Notes: a model not told the origin generated them from the sequence alone. Counted from the stretch's first letter, positions 1-9,366 are shown. The stretch is DNA of 64,000 bases from Lachnospiraceae bacterium (GCA_024698705.1 JAILQX010000047.1:248001-312000); one strand, 5' to 3'. Numbers and translations: made by a program.

Positions 1-1
1 G

Positions 2-280
2 AAGAATTCCGGAGGGGCATATGATGTGATCCTTCTGGATCCCATGTTTCCGGACAGAAAAAAGAGTGCGCTTGTCAAAAAGAAATTCCAGATCCTTCAT
101 GATGTTGAAAGACCATGCCTGCATGAACGCGAACTTTTAGAGGCTGCACTCATGGCAAAGGCAAAGAAGACGGTCATAAAACGACCTGTCAAGGGAGCGT
201 ATCTTGCCGGTATTAAGCCGGACTATTCGCTCGCGGGAAAGGTTATAAGATTTGATGTGATATCCCGTAAGGATATCTGA
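2..280 (+). CDS. RsmJ-like SAM-dependent methyltransferase, C-terminal part (5' end outside window)
   Basis: The reading frame is open from the first bases (codons start at base 2), so this is the end of a longer gene. The visible part contains DVILLDPMFPDRKKSALVKK, which resembles the DPMFP...KSALVKK block of RsmJ, the methyltransferase that makes m2G1516 in 16S rRNA; a later VIKRP also fits that family. The catalytic DPxFP segment is present, while the SAM-binding motif I would lie upstream, outside the window. The next gene begins 8 bases after the stop, so the two are probably co-transcribed. RsmJ specificity is inferred from family resemblance only. Confidence 0.7.
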   Translation, partial: KNSGGAYDVILLDPMFPDRKKSALVKKKFQILHDVERPCLHERELLEAALMAKAKKTVIKRPVKGAYLAGIKPDYSLAGKVIRFDVISRKDI

Positions 281-288
281 GGAGACTT

Positions 289-3200
289 ATGGAAAACAAT
301 AAAAAACGATATTTGATACCGTCTGTGATCATTGCATTGCTTCCGGTCATAATATTGCTCATCGCCGGAAAAAACAGCGTGATCGCAATAAGGGATAATC
401 TGGATCTGTGCACGCCGATGTACATGATGTTAAAGAACAAAGGCAAGTTCTTTCTTCAGGATGTCGGAGCACCTTTCTTAGGCGGTATATACAGGGATAT
501 CCTTCCTTCGGAAATAAATATCTATTCGGTCCTGTACATGCTCCTGCCGGGCTTTTACGCATATGCTGCAATATATTTGGTAAGGGGGATCGTCGCTCTT
601 TTCGGAATGTATCTTCTGGGTAAAGAACTCCCGGACGCAGAGGGCGGAAGATATACCATGATCTGCGGTGCAATGCTGGCAGTATTGCCGATCCTTCCTT
701 ATCTTGGTATATATATCGCGGCTTTGCCGTTTCTTGCGTTTCTTTTGATAAGAGCATATAAAAGGCCGAGAGTTTGGGTTTATATATTGTTACTTTTCTT
801 TCCTGTCTTCAGCGATCTGCTTTATATCGGGATATCGGTCACATCGTATCTGTTCGTATACTCAGTATACAGAAGCATAAAGGATAAGAGATTCAGGGGC
901 AGGCTTTTCGGCGCATGGCTCGTATTGCTTGCGGGGTATGCGGGCTGTTCGTACAGACTTATAAGATTCACATATCGGATAATAGACAATAAATACACAC
1001 TTGTCGGGAGGGAAAGTTATGTTAACAATGCAGTTGACATAATATTGAGAATAATTAAAGGGATTACCGGCGGAGATGAGCTGAACGTCAGCATTATCGC
1101 ATGTATTATCCTTCCGTGCATTATTGCAATAATATATTTCATATTGGTTGACATAAAGATTAAGAAAGCGGAGCATGTTCTGTATTTCAAGCTCCTTGCA
1201 CTCATAATAACTAACAGTATCATCGCCGGAGTATGTGCTTATAAACCCATAAATGATGTGATAAGCAGGTATGTACTCAATCCGATGGGACAGGGCTATG
1301 TGAGGACGGATATGATGAATCCGTTCATATGGCTGGTCATATTTGCCTGTGTGTTGACGGAGGCGGGTGAAAAAATAAAACGATGGGTACCCGTTCTGAT
1401 CGGTACGGCCATGGCGGTCGCAATGATACTTATCCCTGCCGGGTACAATGATGCGGGCAACACGCTTTACAGTATGATCGGTGCGGAAAGCGGCAAGCCG
1501 ACATACGAAGAATATTTCGAAGAAGACCTGATGAGTGAAGTGATGGACGATCTGGATTATTCCGGAGAGTGGGTCGTTACCTACGGCATTTCACCGTCTG
1601 TTGCCGAGTACAGCGGTATGAAGACAGTGGACGGAAATATCGGGTCGGATATCATATTTTTTAGCGATGATTTTAAGAAGATAGTGGGACCTGCCATAGA
1701 GGCAAACAAGGAGGCCGAAAAGGATTTTGAGGAATTCAGGGGATACAGGCTCTATTCGGCGGAGTACGGGGTACTTACGGATGAGTATGGCAGATGCGAT
1801 ATAACAAGCGACGATCTTAACGTTGGTCTGGATAATCTCAAGGATTATTGCTGCAGATATATCATTTCGGCGGTGGAGATAGAAAATACAAAAGAGGCGG
1901 GTATAACCGAAGTCGCTTCCTACAAAAGAGGCAGCGGAAAGCTCTATGTATATAAGCCTGTTTCGAGATATATGGAGAAGGAGCATTCCGATATCGCCTA
2001 CGAGGACAGACTAGAACTCGGTTATGATCTTGATGAGTTCGATGCCCAGATCGATGAGATGAATGAACTGGCCAAAGAGGCCGTGGAATATAAAGAAAAA
2101 CATGACATGAGCGATGAGGAGATATGTGATACGCTCGACGGTGAAAGGGTCATGGAACTGTATGAGAGCTCGGGTGAGATATTTACGGACATGAGCACCT
2201 GCTACAGTATGGCCCAGATCAGATATTATCAGAATGTCACCGATGATGAACTCAGTGATGAGGTCGATGAGATATATGAGGATATTCTGGATTATTACGA
2301 CCTGAGACTTCAGGCGCTCAGGGAACTCAGTAAATCGAGCTATCATGTGGTGCTTTCGGAAAAACTCGGTGAGCGTATGGTTGAGGCTCTTGCCGAGTAT
2401 GAGGATATGACCGACGAAGAGAAGGAGCGTGACATGAAACTCCAGGATCTTCAGCAGGACTATGAGAAGGCGAGCATGGAGGAGTACAGCTATCGATTTA
2501 AAGGCGAGGACTGGACTGAGGAGATGCTTGACGAGCGCATGGACGAACTCGACAGGGATGACATCTACGAGATATACATGGGCATAGATGAGGAGAGAGG
2601 AAATGAACTCGGGGAGATATATCTTGATATCCTTAAGCTGTGTCATGAGATAGCGGATGCGGAGGGATATGACAATTACGCGGAATACATGTACACGGAA
2701 GGATATTACAGGGATTTCTCGGTTGATGATGTCAAGACACTTTGCAAGGATTGCAGGGAAAGCTGCGGCAGATACATTACCAGGGCAGAAAGGATCGTGA
2801 GCAAAGCGGGAGAGGATCCGGGATATCTTACGGAGGATGACAGGGCAACATTTGAAGCCATATTGCCTTATATGAAGGAGATAGATCCGGAACTCGGTGT
2901 ATCGATGCAGCATCTGCTGGATTACAACCTGTTCGATCTTAAACTGAGCGACACCAAGCCGGATAAAGGCTTTACGGTCGGTCTGGAAGGCTACGGCGAT
3001 GCATTTATATTTGACTCACCATACGGCCTGAGCCGGGATTTCTTTACATACGTGCATGAATTCGGCCATTACAATGCGTATTATTACGGTGTGGAGGGAG
3101 ATTTTGAATCGCGTTCAAACCTGGATGTGGCCGAGATACAGTCACAGGGACTTGAGATGCTTTTTGTACCGTATTACGGTGAACTCTTTGACGAGGATGT

Positions 3201-3657
3201 GGCATTTTACTTGGAGGCTTCCAATGTTTACAGTGCAATGAGTGCAGTGTATGATTCCTGCCTGATCACCGAATTCGAGATATATGCGCATGAGCATCCG
3301 GACAGCACGGTAAAGGAACTCGCGAGGTATGCAAGCCGGCTCTATGAGGATTACGGCTACGGTCTTCCCGGAGATACCGAAGAGGTCTATTTCTGGACGT
3401 CGATACCGCATATATTTGTATCTCCGCTCTATTATATTTCCTATGCGACAAGTGCAGCGGCGGCTTTGGAAATATATGACATGGCCGATACGAACAGAAA
3501 TGTTGCCGTGGAAAAGTACATGGAGATATCCTCACTCAAATCATACTGGGCGTTCAAGGAAACGCTGGATTACCTGGATATGCAGGATATATTTGCCAAA
3601 GGCGCGGTGAAGGATATATTCAAAAAGACCGTGGAAATACTCGACGAAAAGCGGTAG
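289..3657 (+). CDS. Polytopic membrane protein (YfhO/DUF6044-like) fused to an M3-type zinc oligopeptidase
   Basis: Protein of 1122 residues with two distinct halves. Residues ~10-395 hold about ten hydrophobic segments and resemble the YfhO/DUF6044 group of polytopic membrane proteins. Residues ~400-560 are a soluble linker. From ~575 to the end the protein is acidic and helical and resembles the M3/oligoendopeptidase F family. The zinc site is visible as HEFGH at 923-927, with a third-ligand candidate Glu949 in DVAEIQSQGLE, matching the spacing of AEVAS in M3 enzymes. The topology suggests a membrane-tethered peptidase, but the side of the membrane is not known. No frameshift is visible between the halves. 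Three copies of the dispersed RGTTDACATAAH motif lie inside the membrane half (1016-1157). The fusion is seen directly; substrates are unknown. Confidence 0.75.
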   Translation: MENNKKRYLIPSVIIALLPVIILLIAGKNSVIAIRDNLDLCTPMYMMLKNKGKFFLQDVGAPFLGGIYRDILPSEINIYSVLYMLLPGFYAYAAIYLVRGIVALFGMYLLGKELPDAEGGRYTMICGAMLAVLPILPYLGIYIAALPFLAFLLIRAYKRPRVWVYILLLFFPVFSDLLYIGISVTSYLFVYSVYRSIKDKRFRGRLFGAWLVLLAGYAGCSYRLIRFTYRIIDNKYTLVGRESYVNNAVDIILRIIKGITGGDELNVSIIACIILPCIIAIIYFILVDIKIKKAEHVLYFKLLALIITNSIIAGVCAYKPINDVISRYVLNPMGQGYVRTDMMNPFIWLVIFACVLTEAGEKIKRWVPVLIGTAMAVAMILIPAGYNDAGNTLYSMIGAESGKPTYEEYFEEDLMSEVMDDLDYSGEWVVTYGISPSVAEYSGMKTVDGNIGSDIIFFSDDFKKIVGPAIEANKEAEKDFEEFRGYRLYSAEYGVLTDEYGRCDITSDDLNVGLDNLKDYCCRYIISAVEIENTKEAGITEVASYKRGSGKLYVYKPVSRYMEKEHSDIAYEDRLELGYDLDEFDAQIDEMNELAKEAVEYKEKHDMSDEEICDTLDGERVMELYESSGEIFTDMSTCYSMAQIRYYQNVTDDELSDEVDEIYEDILDYYDLRLQALRELSKSSYHVVLSEKLGERMVEALAEYEDMTDEEKERDMKLQDLQQDYEKASMEEYSYRFKGEDWTEEMLDERMDELDRDDIYEIYMGIDEERGNELGEIYLDILKLCHEIADAEGYDNYAEYMYTEGYYRDFSVDDVKTLCKDCRESCGRYITRAERIVSKAGEDPGYLTEDDRATFEAILPYMKEIDPELGVSMQHLLDYNLFDLKLSDTKPDKGFTVGLEGYGDAFIFDSPYGLSRDFFTYVHEFGHYNAYYYGVEGDFESRSNLDVAEIQSQGLEMLFVPYYGELFDEDVAFYLEASNVYSAMSAVYDSCLITEFEIYAHEHPDSTVKELARYASRLYEDYGYGLPGDTEEVYFWTSIPHIFVSPLYYISYATSAAAALEIYDMADTNRNVAVEKYMEISSLKSYWAFKETLDYLDMQDIFAKGAVKDIFKKTVEILDEKR

Positions 3658-3713
3658 TGAAAAATATTTATAAAAATGTCTTTCATTTTCGGTATAGTTT
3701 GTACAATTTATTA

Positions 3714-3743
3714 TTGACAATCATTTGAGGTGGATTTTATTAT
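3714..3743 (+). promoter_or_regulatory. Candidate sigma-A promoter of purC
   Basis: TTGACA at 3714-3719 and TATTAT at 3738-3743 are separated by 18 bases, upstream of the purC ribosome site (AAGGAG). The preceding gene ends at 3657, so purC likely starts its own transcript here. Confidence 0.6.
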
Positions 3744-3809
3744 ATTTTTGTCGTCTTTTATAATGTAAAGTCGGCAGGCAGGGATAATTTTTTATAAGGA
3801 GAAAAACAT

Positions 3810-4496
3810 ATGGAAAAGAAGCTTATTTACACGGGAAAGACCAAGGATGTATTCGCTTTGGACAACGGCAATTATCTGCTCAAATTCAAGGATGATTGTA
3901 CGGGAAAAGACGGCGTCTTTGATCCGGGTGAGAACTCGATCGGATTGTCTATCGAAGGTGTCGGCGATGTTAACCTTCGTATGACGGAGTATTTCTTCAA
4001 TAAGATCAACGCAGCAGGTATCAAGACACACTTCGTTAAGGCCAATTTTGATGATACAACGATGGAAGTTCTTCCCGCTAAGGTATTCGGCCACGGTCTT
4101 GAGGTTATCTGCCGTTACAAAGCAGTAGGAAGCTTCTTCCGCAGATATGGTGAATATATAGAAGAAGGTGCAGATCTTCCGGCATACGTTGAGATGACAT
4201 TCAAGAACGATGCAAAGGGCGATCCGCTTGTTATCAAAGATGCTCTCATCGATCTTAACATCATGAGCGGCGAGCAGTATGACAAGATCAAAGCCATGAC
4301 AAAGGACATCACAAAGATCGTTGCCGACGATATGAAGTCAAAGGGCCTTGACCTTTATGATATCAAGTTTGAGTTCGGTTATGATGCAAACGGCGATGTA
4401 ATGCTCATCGACGAGATCGCTTCAGGCAACATGCGTGTTTACAAGGATGGCAAATACATCGATCCCATGACACTTTCTAAACTTTTCTTTGCTTAA
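3810..4496 (+). CDS. purC: Phosphoribosylaminoimidazole-succinocarboxamide synthase
   Basis: PurC (SAICAR synthase) joins aspartate to CAIR with ATP in purine synthesis in the cytoplasm. The 228-residue length is typical of the short bacterial form. Recognisable pieces are YTGKTKDVF at the N-terminus (nucleotide loop), the [13 protein letters not shown] segment and the C-terminal [10 protein letters not shown]...[11 protein letters not shown] block. The ATG has a good AAGGAG site 9 bases upstream. It has its own promoter and a terminator directly after it, so it appears monocistronic. Confidence 0.96.
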   Translation: MEKKLIYTGKTKDVFALDNGNYLLKFKDDCTGKDGVFDPGENSIGLSIEGVGDVNLRMTEYFFNKINAAGIKTHFVKANFDDTTMEVLPAKVFGHGLEVICRYKAVGSFFRRYGEYIEEGADLPAYVEMTFKNDAKGDPLVIKDALIDLNIMSGEQYDKIKAMTKDITKIVADDMKSKGLDLYDIKFEFGYDANGDVMLIDEIASGNMRVYKDGKYIDPMTLSKLFFA

Positions 4497-4514
4497 ATAA
4501 ATATGTTATGATAT

Positions 4515-4546
4515 AAGGGTCCCGTGGATAACGGGGCCCTTTATTT
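4515..4546 (+). terminator. Rho-independent terminator of purC
   Basis: A stem of GGGTCCCGT and ACGGGGCCC (one G-U pair) with a short loop is followed by TTTATTTAT. It sits about 20 bases after the purC stop. Confidence 0.75.
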
Positions 4547-4566
4547 ATGCGATCGTGAGGTGCGGT

Positions 4567-4818
4567 ATGGATAACTCAAGCAGATTTTTCGCAAATAAGG
4601 AATGCAAGTATTTTCCGTGTCATAAGACCGATGCCCCGGATGATTTCAATTGCATGTTCTGTTATTGCCCGCTGTATGCACTGGGCAGTGAATGCGGCGG
4701 CAATCCGACCGTTTCGGCTTCGGGCAAAAAGAGCTGCATCAATTGTGATTTCCCGCACAGGCCGGAGAATTACGATCTGCTTATGGAAAGGCTGAAAAAA
4801 TTGCCTGATATGCTATAG
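4567..4818 (+). CDS. Cysteine-rich small-domain protein (probable metal binding)
   Basis: An 83-residue protein with eight or nine cysteines in pairs (ECKYFPCHK, CMFCYCPLYALGSECGG, CINCDFPH), resembling the cysteine-rich small domain (PF04071-like) often found beside or fused to anaerobic cobalamin genes. The ATG at 4567 is preferred over an in-frame GTG at 4555, because that GTG is itself part of the GTGAGG ribosome site. The B12 promoter -35 element overlaps its stop codon. The position next to the riboswitch suggests a role in cobalt or corrinoid handling, which is inference. Confidence 0.75.
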   Translation: MDNSSRFFANKECKYFPCHKTDAPDDFNCMFCYCPLYALGSECGGNPTVSASGKKSCINCDFPHRPENYDLLMERLKKLPDML

Positions 4819-4844
4819 ACAATTTTCACAAAAACAGATATAAT
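4816..4844 (+). promoter_or_regulatory. Promoter of the cobalamin operon
   Basis: TAGACA (4816-4821) and a perfect TATAAT (4839-4844) are 17 bases apart, directly upstream of the cobalamin riboswitch. The -35 box includes the TAG stop of the Cys-rich gene. Confidence 0.75.
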
Positions 4845-4852
4845 TACTTAGT

Positions 4853-5000
4853 AAAATAATACAGAAAAGGTGGAACTTCGGTGAGATCCCGAGACTGTCC
4901 CGCAACGGTAATGGCGCAAGCTTAGTCCGGTCTTCCTACGATATATTCGGATCGATGCAAGACGGATATACTTTTTGTGTGCAAAAAAATATAAGGTGAG
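4853..5000 (+). promoter_or_regulatory. Cobalamin (B12) riboswitch
   Basis: The leader contains the conserved core CGGTGAGATCCCGAGACTG then TCCCGCAACGGTAA (about 4879-4911), and a B12-box-like AGTCCGGTCTTCCTAC (4924-4939). TATATTCG (4942-4949) can pair with CGGATATA (4963-4970), and a TTTTTG/CAAAAA pair lies before the CbiK ribosome site, so the expression platform is probably 4940-4995. By family knowledge adenosylcobalamin binding turns such operons off. Exact helix boundaries are not certain. No second riboswitch was seen in the following 19.5 kb. Confidence 0.88.
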
Positions 5001-5011
5001 GAGAGAAAATT

Positions 5012-6265
5012 ATGAAGAAGACAGCAGCAATTCTACTCGCATGTATTCTTACATGCGCAACACTTACAGGGTGCGGAGAGAGTGATGAATTAACACCGCC
5101 CACACTCGATGAGGTAGAAGAGGTGAAGGAAAACGTTGAAGAGACTGCAGAAGAAGTTGTGGAAGCAGTTGAAGGTGCAACGGAAGAAGTGAGCGATCAG
5201 GAAAAGGCCGATGAAGTTGCGGCACTTATCGATGCCATCTATGTTCAGGAGAGGACAGAGGAAACAGATGCGCAGTGCGCCGCTGCAAAGGCAGGCTGGG
5301 ATGCTCTGACAGATGAGCAGAAGGAAATGGTTGAAGGCGAATTTGCGGATCCCGATTATTTCGGAAGAGATACAGGTGATGCTTCAAAGGACGATCCGAG
5401 AAATGCAGATGATATCGGTGAGAATGAACTTCTGGTAGTAAGCTTCGGTACATCATTCAATGAAAGCCGGGCAAATGATATCGCAGGTATCGAGAAGGCA
5501 CTTGAGGACGCATATCCGGACTGGTCGGTAAGAAGAGCATTTACAGCTCAGATCATAATCAACCATGTTCAGGCACGTGACGGTGAAAAGATCGATAATA
5601 TGGATCAGGCACTTCAGAGAGCGGTTGATAACGGCGTTAAGAACCTTGTGGTACAGCCTACACATCTGATGCACGGTGCAGAGTATGACGAGCTTAAGGA
5701 AGCCGTTGATTCCTATGCCGATAAATTCGAAAAGGTAGTTATCGCAGAGCCTCTTCTGGGTGAGGTTGGCAAGGATGCAAAAGAGATCAATGCGGACAAG
5801 AAGGCTGTAGCCGAAGCAGTTGTTGCAGAGGCTGTAAAGACAGCAGGCTATGACAGCCTTGATAAGGCAGACCAAGACGGTGTTGCATTTGTATTCATGG
5901 GTCACGGAACAAGCCATACGGCAGCGGTTTCATACAGTCAGATGCAGACACAGATGGAAGAACTCGGATATAAGAACGTATTTATCGGTACCGTTGAAGG
6001 AGAGCCCGAAGATACCGAATGCAGCGCAGTTATAGATAAAGTAAGTGCAGCCGGATACAAAAAAGTTATATTAAGACCTCTCATGGTCGTTGCGGGAGAT
6101 CACGCAAACAATGATATGGCAGGCGATGAGGATGATTCATGGAAGAGCATGTTTGCGGCTTCAAACAAGTTTGACAGCATCGATACACAGATCGAAGGTC
6201 TCGGAAGGATCGAAGCTATCCAGAAGCAGTATGTTGAGCATGCGGGAGCAGTTATAAACAAATAA
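5012..6265 (+). CDS. cbiK: Exported CbiK-type sirohydrochlorin cobaltochelatase lipoprotein
   Basis: CbiK inserts Co2+ into sirohydrochlorin, the first committed step of the cobalt-early B12 pathway. Here the protein (417 residues) starts with a lipoprotein signal, lipobox LTGC with Cys21, followed by an acidic linker rich in Glu/Val (about 35-70) and the chelatase from about 145. Metal-site candidates are His218 and His221 in PTHLMHG and His298 in MGHGTSH. Normal CbiK is cytoplasmic and about 260 residues, so the lipid-anchored location is notable; exported CbiK forms are known in Desulfovibrio. It is the first gene after the B12 riboswitch and precedes a NEAT-like lipoprotein and an importer, suggesting chelation or chaperoning outside the membrane. 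Confidence 0.9.
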   Translation: MKKTAAILLACILTCATLTGCGESDELTPPTLDEVEEVKENVEETAEEVVEAVEGATEEVSDQEKADEVAALIDAIYVQERTEETDAQCAAAKAGWDALTDEQKEMVEGEFADPDYFGRDTGDASKDDPRNADDIGENELLVVSFGTSFNESRANDIAGIEKALEDAYPDWSVRRAFTAQIIINHVQARDGEKIDNMDQALQRAVDNGVKNLVVQPTHLMHGAEYDELKEAVDSYADKFEKVVIAEPLLGEVGKDAKEINADKKAVAEAVVAEAVKTAGYDSLDKADQDGVAFVFMGHGTSHTAAVSYSQMQTQMEELGYKNVFIGTVEGEPEDTECSAVIDKVSAAGYKKVILRPLMVVAGDHANNDMAGDEDDSWKSMFAASNKFDSIDTQIEGLGRIEAIQKQYVEHAGAVINK

Positions 6266-6283
6266 TAAGAGGGAACGAACGCT

Positions 6284-7225
6284 ATGTTATGTAAACCAAA
6301 GACGAGGCTTGCGTTTTGTATATTTACAATGATCTTTACAATGGCTCTGTGTGGATGTAATGCTTCCACACAGACCGTTGACACGGATGATACAACAATT
6401 ACATCCGAAGAAAATGATAAAGACGCGCAGACCGAGGAGACAGCCCTGTCTGATGTGCAGCCCGCGCAGACCGAAACGGTGCCGGAGCCTGCTGCAGAAG
6501 AGACTGCAAGTGAAACTGCGCAGCTTGAAGACGGAACATATGTTGTCGATTTCGCAACAGACAGTTCCATGTTCCGTGTAAATGAAGCCAATGAAGGTAA
6601 AGGCATACTTACCGTAAAAGACGGAGTGATGACATTACATATCAGTCTTCAGTCACAGAAGATACTGAACCTGTATCCCGGACTGGCAGAAGATGCCCAA
6701 AAGGACGGCGCGGAGCTTCTTGAGCCCACAGTGGATACCGTCACATATTCCGACGGTATGAGTGAAGAGGTCTTCGGATTTGATGTTCCGGTTCCGTATC
6801 TTGATGATGAATTTGATCTGGCACTTATCGGAACCAAGGGGACATGGTATGATCATAAGGTAACCGTTTCTGATCCGGTCCCCGGTGATGATGTTCACGG
6901 AGGAAGTGCGGCACTTGATCTCGAGGACGGCGAATACAGTGTCACAGCTGAGCTTATCGGAGGAACGGGAAAGGCAACGATCGACAGCCCGACAAAGCTC
7001 ACGGTAAAGGACGGACAGGGTACGCTTACGGTCACATGGTCTAGCCCGAACTATGACTATATGCTTGTGGGAGGAGAAAAATACGAGCCTGTCAATACGG
7101 AAGGCAATTCGGTATTTGAGATCCCCTTCAATAAGCTCGGAGAACCTGTTGACGTGGTCGGTGATACCACGGCCATGAGCAAACCGCATGAGGTGGAATA
7201 TACTATTACATGCAATATCGAATAA
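6284..7225 (+). CDS. Lipoprotein with two NEAT-like (iron-transport-associated) domains
   Basis: A 313-residue lipoprotein with lipobox LCGC (Cys25), a Thr/Glu-rich linker to about 80, then two related beta-rich domains: about 84-200 (LEDGTYVVDF...) and about 210-312 (LEDGEYSVTA...). The second contains WSSPNYDYMLVGGEKY and resembles NEAT-like modules found beside tetrapyrrole importers. NEAT domains bind heme in other Firmicutes; here, between cbiK and a BtuF-type protein under a B12 riboswitch, the ligand may be a corrinoid or other tetrapyrrole. The dispersed motif GTTATGTAAACC begins at base 6286, inside the start codon region. Its end overlaps the next gene by 16 bases. Confidence 0.7.
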   Translation: MLCKPKTRLAFCIFTMIFTMALCGCNASTQTVDTDDTTITSEENDKDAQTEETALSDVQPAQTETVPEPAAEETASETAQLEDGTYVVDFATDSSMFRVNEANEGKGILTVKDGVMTLHISLQSQKILNLYPGLAEDAQKDGAELLEPTVDTVTYSDGMSEEVFGFDVPVPYLDDEFDLALIGTKGTWYDHKVTVSDPVPGDDVHGGSAALDLEDGEYSVTAELIGGTGKATIDSPTKLTVKDGQGTLTVTWSSPNYDYMLVGGEKYEPVNTEGNSVFEIPFNKLGEPVDVVGDTTAMSKPHEVEYTITCNIE

Positions 7226-8337
7226 GACATTTATTCAAATTAATATTTTTAATGATGACTCTTTGCCTGGCAGGATGCGGGGCAAGGAGTCCTTATGTTT
7301 CGGGGGATGGTACAGATGCAGTGACGGAAACAAAAGATGTGCATTATTCCCGGGAATATAAAGTGGAATACGCGGATGATTATCCGGTTGTAACGATAGA
7401 GGATCAGAGGATATTGATCGTTCCGGAGGGCAGGGAGGTCCCGGTATGGGCAGGAGATGACATGACCATTATAAGGCAGCCTGTCAGGCAGGTTTATGTG
7501 GCAGCATCATCTGTCCCTGATATGATCGATAAGATCGGTGCACTGGAGAGAGTCAGATATACCTCTACAAAATATGAGGACTGGGGTATAGATTCCATGA
7601 AAAATGCCCTCGATGATGAGAAGATAGCCTATGTGGGCAAATACAGCGCGCCCGATTACGAATATATCCTATCAAACGGCTGTGACCTGGTGATTGAATC
7701 CACGATGATCCTCCACAGTCCGGAAACGAAAGAAAAGTTATGTAAACTTGGCATGCCCGTTATCATAGATTATTCGAGTTATGAATCTGATCCTCTTGCA
7801 AGGCTTGAATGGATCAGGCTCTACGGACTTATTTTCGGAAAAGAAGAAACAGCCGATGCTTTTTTCAAAGAAAAAGAGGCGGCAATAAATGCTCTTGAAG
7901 ATCATGAAGACAGGAAAACGGTCGCATTTTTCTACATAACGGGTAAGGGACAGGTCGTCGTCAGAAAACCGGGTGATTATGTCGCAAAAATGATAGACAT
8001 GGCCGGCGGAAAGTATGTGATCACGACAAGGCCGGAAGACGAAAATGCACTTTCTACAATGAACATGCAGATGGAAGCGTTCTATGCAGAGGCGGTGGAT
8101 GCTGATATACTTATATACAACAGTACCATTGAGGGTGAGATAGATACTGTTGATGAACTGATCGCCAAGAACAAACTGCTTGGGGATTTTAAGGCGGTCA
8201 AAAACGGGGATGTATATTGTACCGGTAAAAACATGTATCAGGAGACGAGCAGTATGGCCGATATGATCGAAGAGATCCATGACATACTTTCAGAGTCTTC
8301 CAAGGATGACTACAGATATTTTCACAGACTGAAATGA
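7210..8337 (+). CDS. Corrinoid/tetrapyrrole-type ABC transporter substrate-binding lipoprotein (BtuF-like)
   Basis: A 375-residue lipoprotein (lipobox LAGC, Cys23) of the helical-backbone metal/vitamin receptor class (BtuF/FhuD/HmuT). Two lobes flank a long helix; VYVAASSVPDMIDKIGALERV and later GCDLVIESTMI...MPVIIDY fit the family. It overlaps the upstream NEAT-like lipoprotein and is followed by a FecCD permease and ATPase, forming a complete importer. The riboswitch and surrounding cbi genes favour cobalamin, cobinamide or a cobalt-tetrapyrrole as cargo, but heme or siderophore cannot be excluded from sequence. Confidence 0.82.
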   Translation: MQYRIRHLFKLIFLMMTLCLAGCGARSPYVSGDGTDAVTETKDVHYSREYKVEYADDYPVVTIEDQRILIVPEGREVPVWAGDDMTIIRQPVRQVYVAASSVPDMIDKIGALERVRYTSTKYEDWGIDSMKNALDDEKIAYVGKYSAPDYEYILSNGCDLVIESTMILHSPETKEKLCKLGMPVIIDYSSYESDPLARLEWIRLYGLIFGKEETADAFFKEKEAAINALEDHEDRKTVAFFYITGKGQVVVRKPGDYVAKMIDMAGGKYVITTRPEDENALSTMNMQMEAFYAEAVDADILIYNSTIEGEIDTVDELIAKNKLLGDFKAVKNGDVYCTGKNMYQETSSMADMIEEIHDILSESSKDDYRYFHRLK

Positions 8338-8352
8338 CCGGCAGGGGTTTAT

Positions 8353-9366
8353 ATGCATAAAAGCAGACGATGGATATACAGCATTATAACTTTGTTTTTG
8401 GTGATCGCGCTTCTGACGGTCAATCTGGTGAGCGGAAGCGTGCATATATCCATGTCCGAAATAATAGATGCTTTCAGAGGAGCCGGTGATCCGGTGAAGT
8501 CCAGCATCATAACCGACATAAGGCTGCCAAGGGTCATGAGTGCGCTCATACTCGGAGGTGCGCTTGCCGTTGCGGGATATCTGCTTCAGACATTTTTTGC
8601 GAATCCCATAGCGGGACCGTTCGTGCTTGGTATATCCTCGGGAGCAAAGCTTGTGGTCGCGATGATCATGATAACGTTTTTAAGCCGCGGTATCCTGCTT
8701 TCTTCCATGGCACTGATAGGTGCCGCATTTCTCGGTTCGATACTTTCGACCATATTGATACTTATTATTTCCAAAGGTGTAAAAAATATGTCGTTCCTGG
8801 TCGTATGCGGTGTAATGATCGGTTACATCTGTTCGTCGATCACGGAATTTGTTGTTACATTTGCCGATGATTCCAATATCGTGAATCTGCATAACTGGTC
8901 CATGGGAAGCTTTTCGGGTACGAGCAACCGTGATGTCGCTGTCATGGCGATCGTTGTCGGGATCACGTGTATCGCGGTGTTTGCGGTGTCCAAGCCGATG
9001 AGCGCATATCAGATGGGAGAAGGCTATGCAGCCAATATGGGTGTCAACGTGAGACATTTCAGAGTGCTTCTGATATTGCTATCGGCAGTGCTTTCATCAT
9101 GCGTTACGGCATTTGCGGGTCCAATTTCATTTGTAGGAGTGGCTGTTCCGCATATCGTAAGGCATATATATAAGACAAACAGACCGATCGTGATGATACC
9201 GGCTTCCTTTCTCGGAGGAGCCGCATTCTGCCTTCTTGCGGATCTGATCGCACGAAATCTGTTTGCACCCACCGAGCTTAGCATCAGTTCGGTCACAGCG
9301 GTTTTCGGTGCGCCGATAGTCATATGGATGATGATCGGCCGAAGCAGGAAAGAGAGTATTGAATGA
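8353..9366 (+). CDS. FecCD/BtuC-family ABC transporter permease
   Basis: A 337-residue inner-membrane protein with about ten transmembrane segments. Family marks are RLPRVMSALILGGALAVAG near 57-75, GISSGAKLV and the cytoplasmic loop FAGPISFVGVAVPHIVR near 255-272 that contacts the ATPase. The gene overlaps the next one by four bases (ATGA), indicating translational coupling. With the flanking binding protein and ATPase it forms a BtuCDF/FhuBCD-type importer. Confidence 0.93.
   Translation: MHKSRRWIYSIITLFLVIALLTVNLVSGSVHISMSEIIDAFRGAGDPVKSSIITDIRLPRVMSALILGGALAVAGYLLQTFFANPIAGPFVLGISSGAKLVVAMIMITFLSRGILLSSMALIGAAFLGSILSTILILIISKGVKNMSFLVVCGVMIGYICSSITEFVVTFADDSNIVNLHNWSMGSFSGTSNRDVAVMAIVVGITCIAVFAVSKPMSAYQMGEGYAANMGVNVRHFRVLLILLSAVLSSCVTAFAGPISFVGVAVPHIVRHIYKTNRPIVMIPASFLGGAAFCLLADLIARNLFAPTELSISSVTAVFGAPIVIWMMIGRSRKESIE

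Noticed and set aside
2011-2913. 300-codon minus-strand open frame
   Set aside because: It is antisense to the peptidase half of the 289-3657 gene, has no ribosome site and no recognisable protein features; the + strand frame shows a clear M3 family domain.
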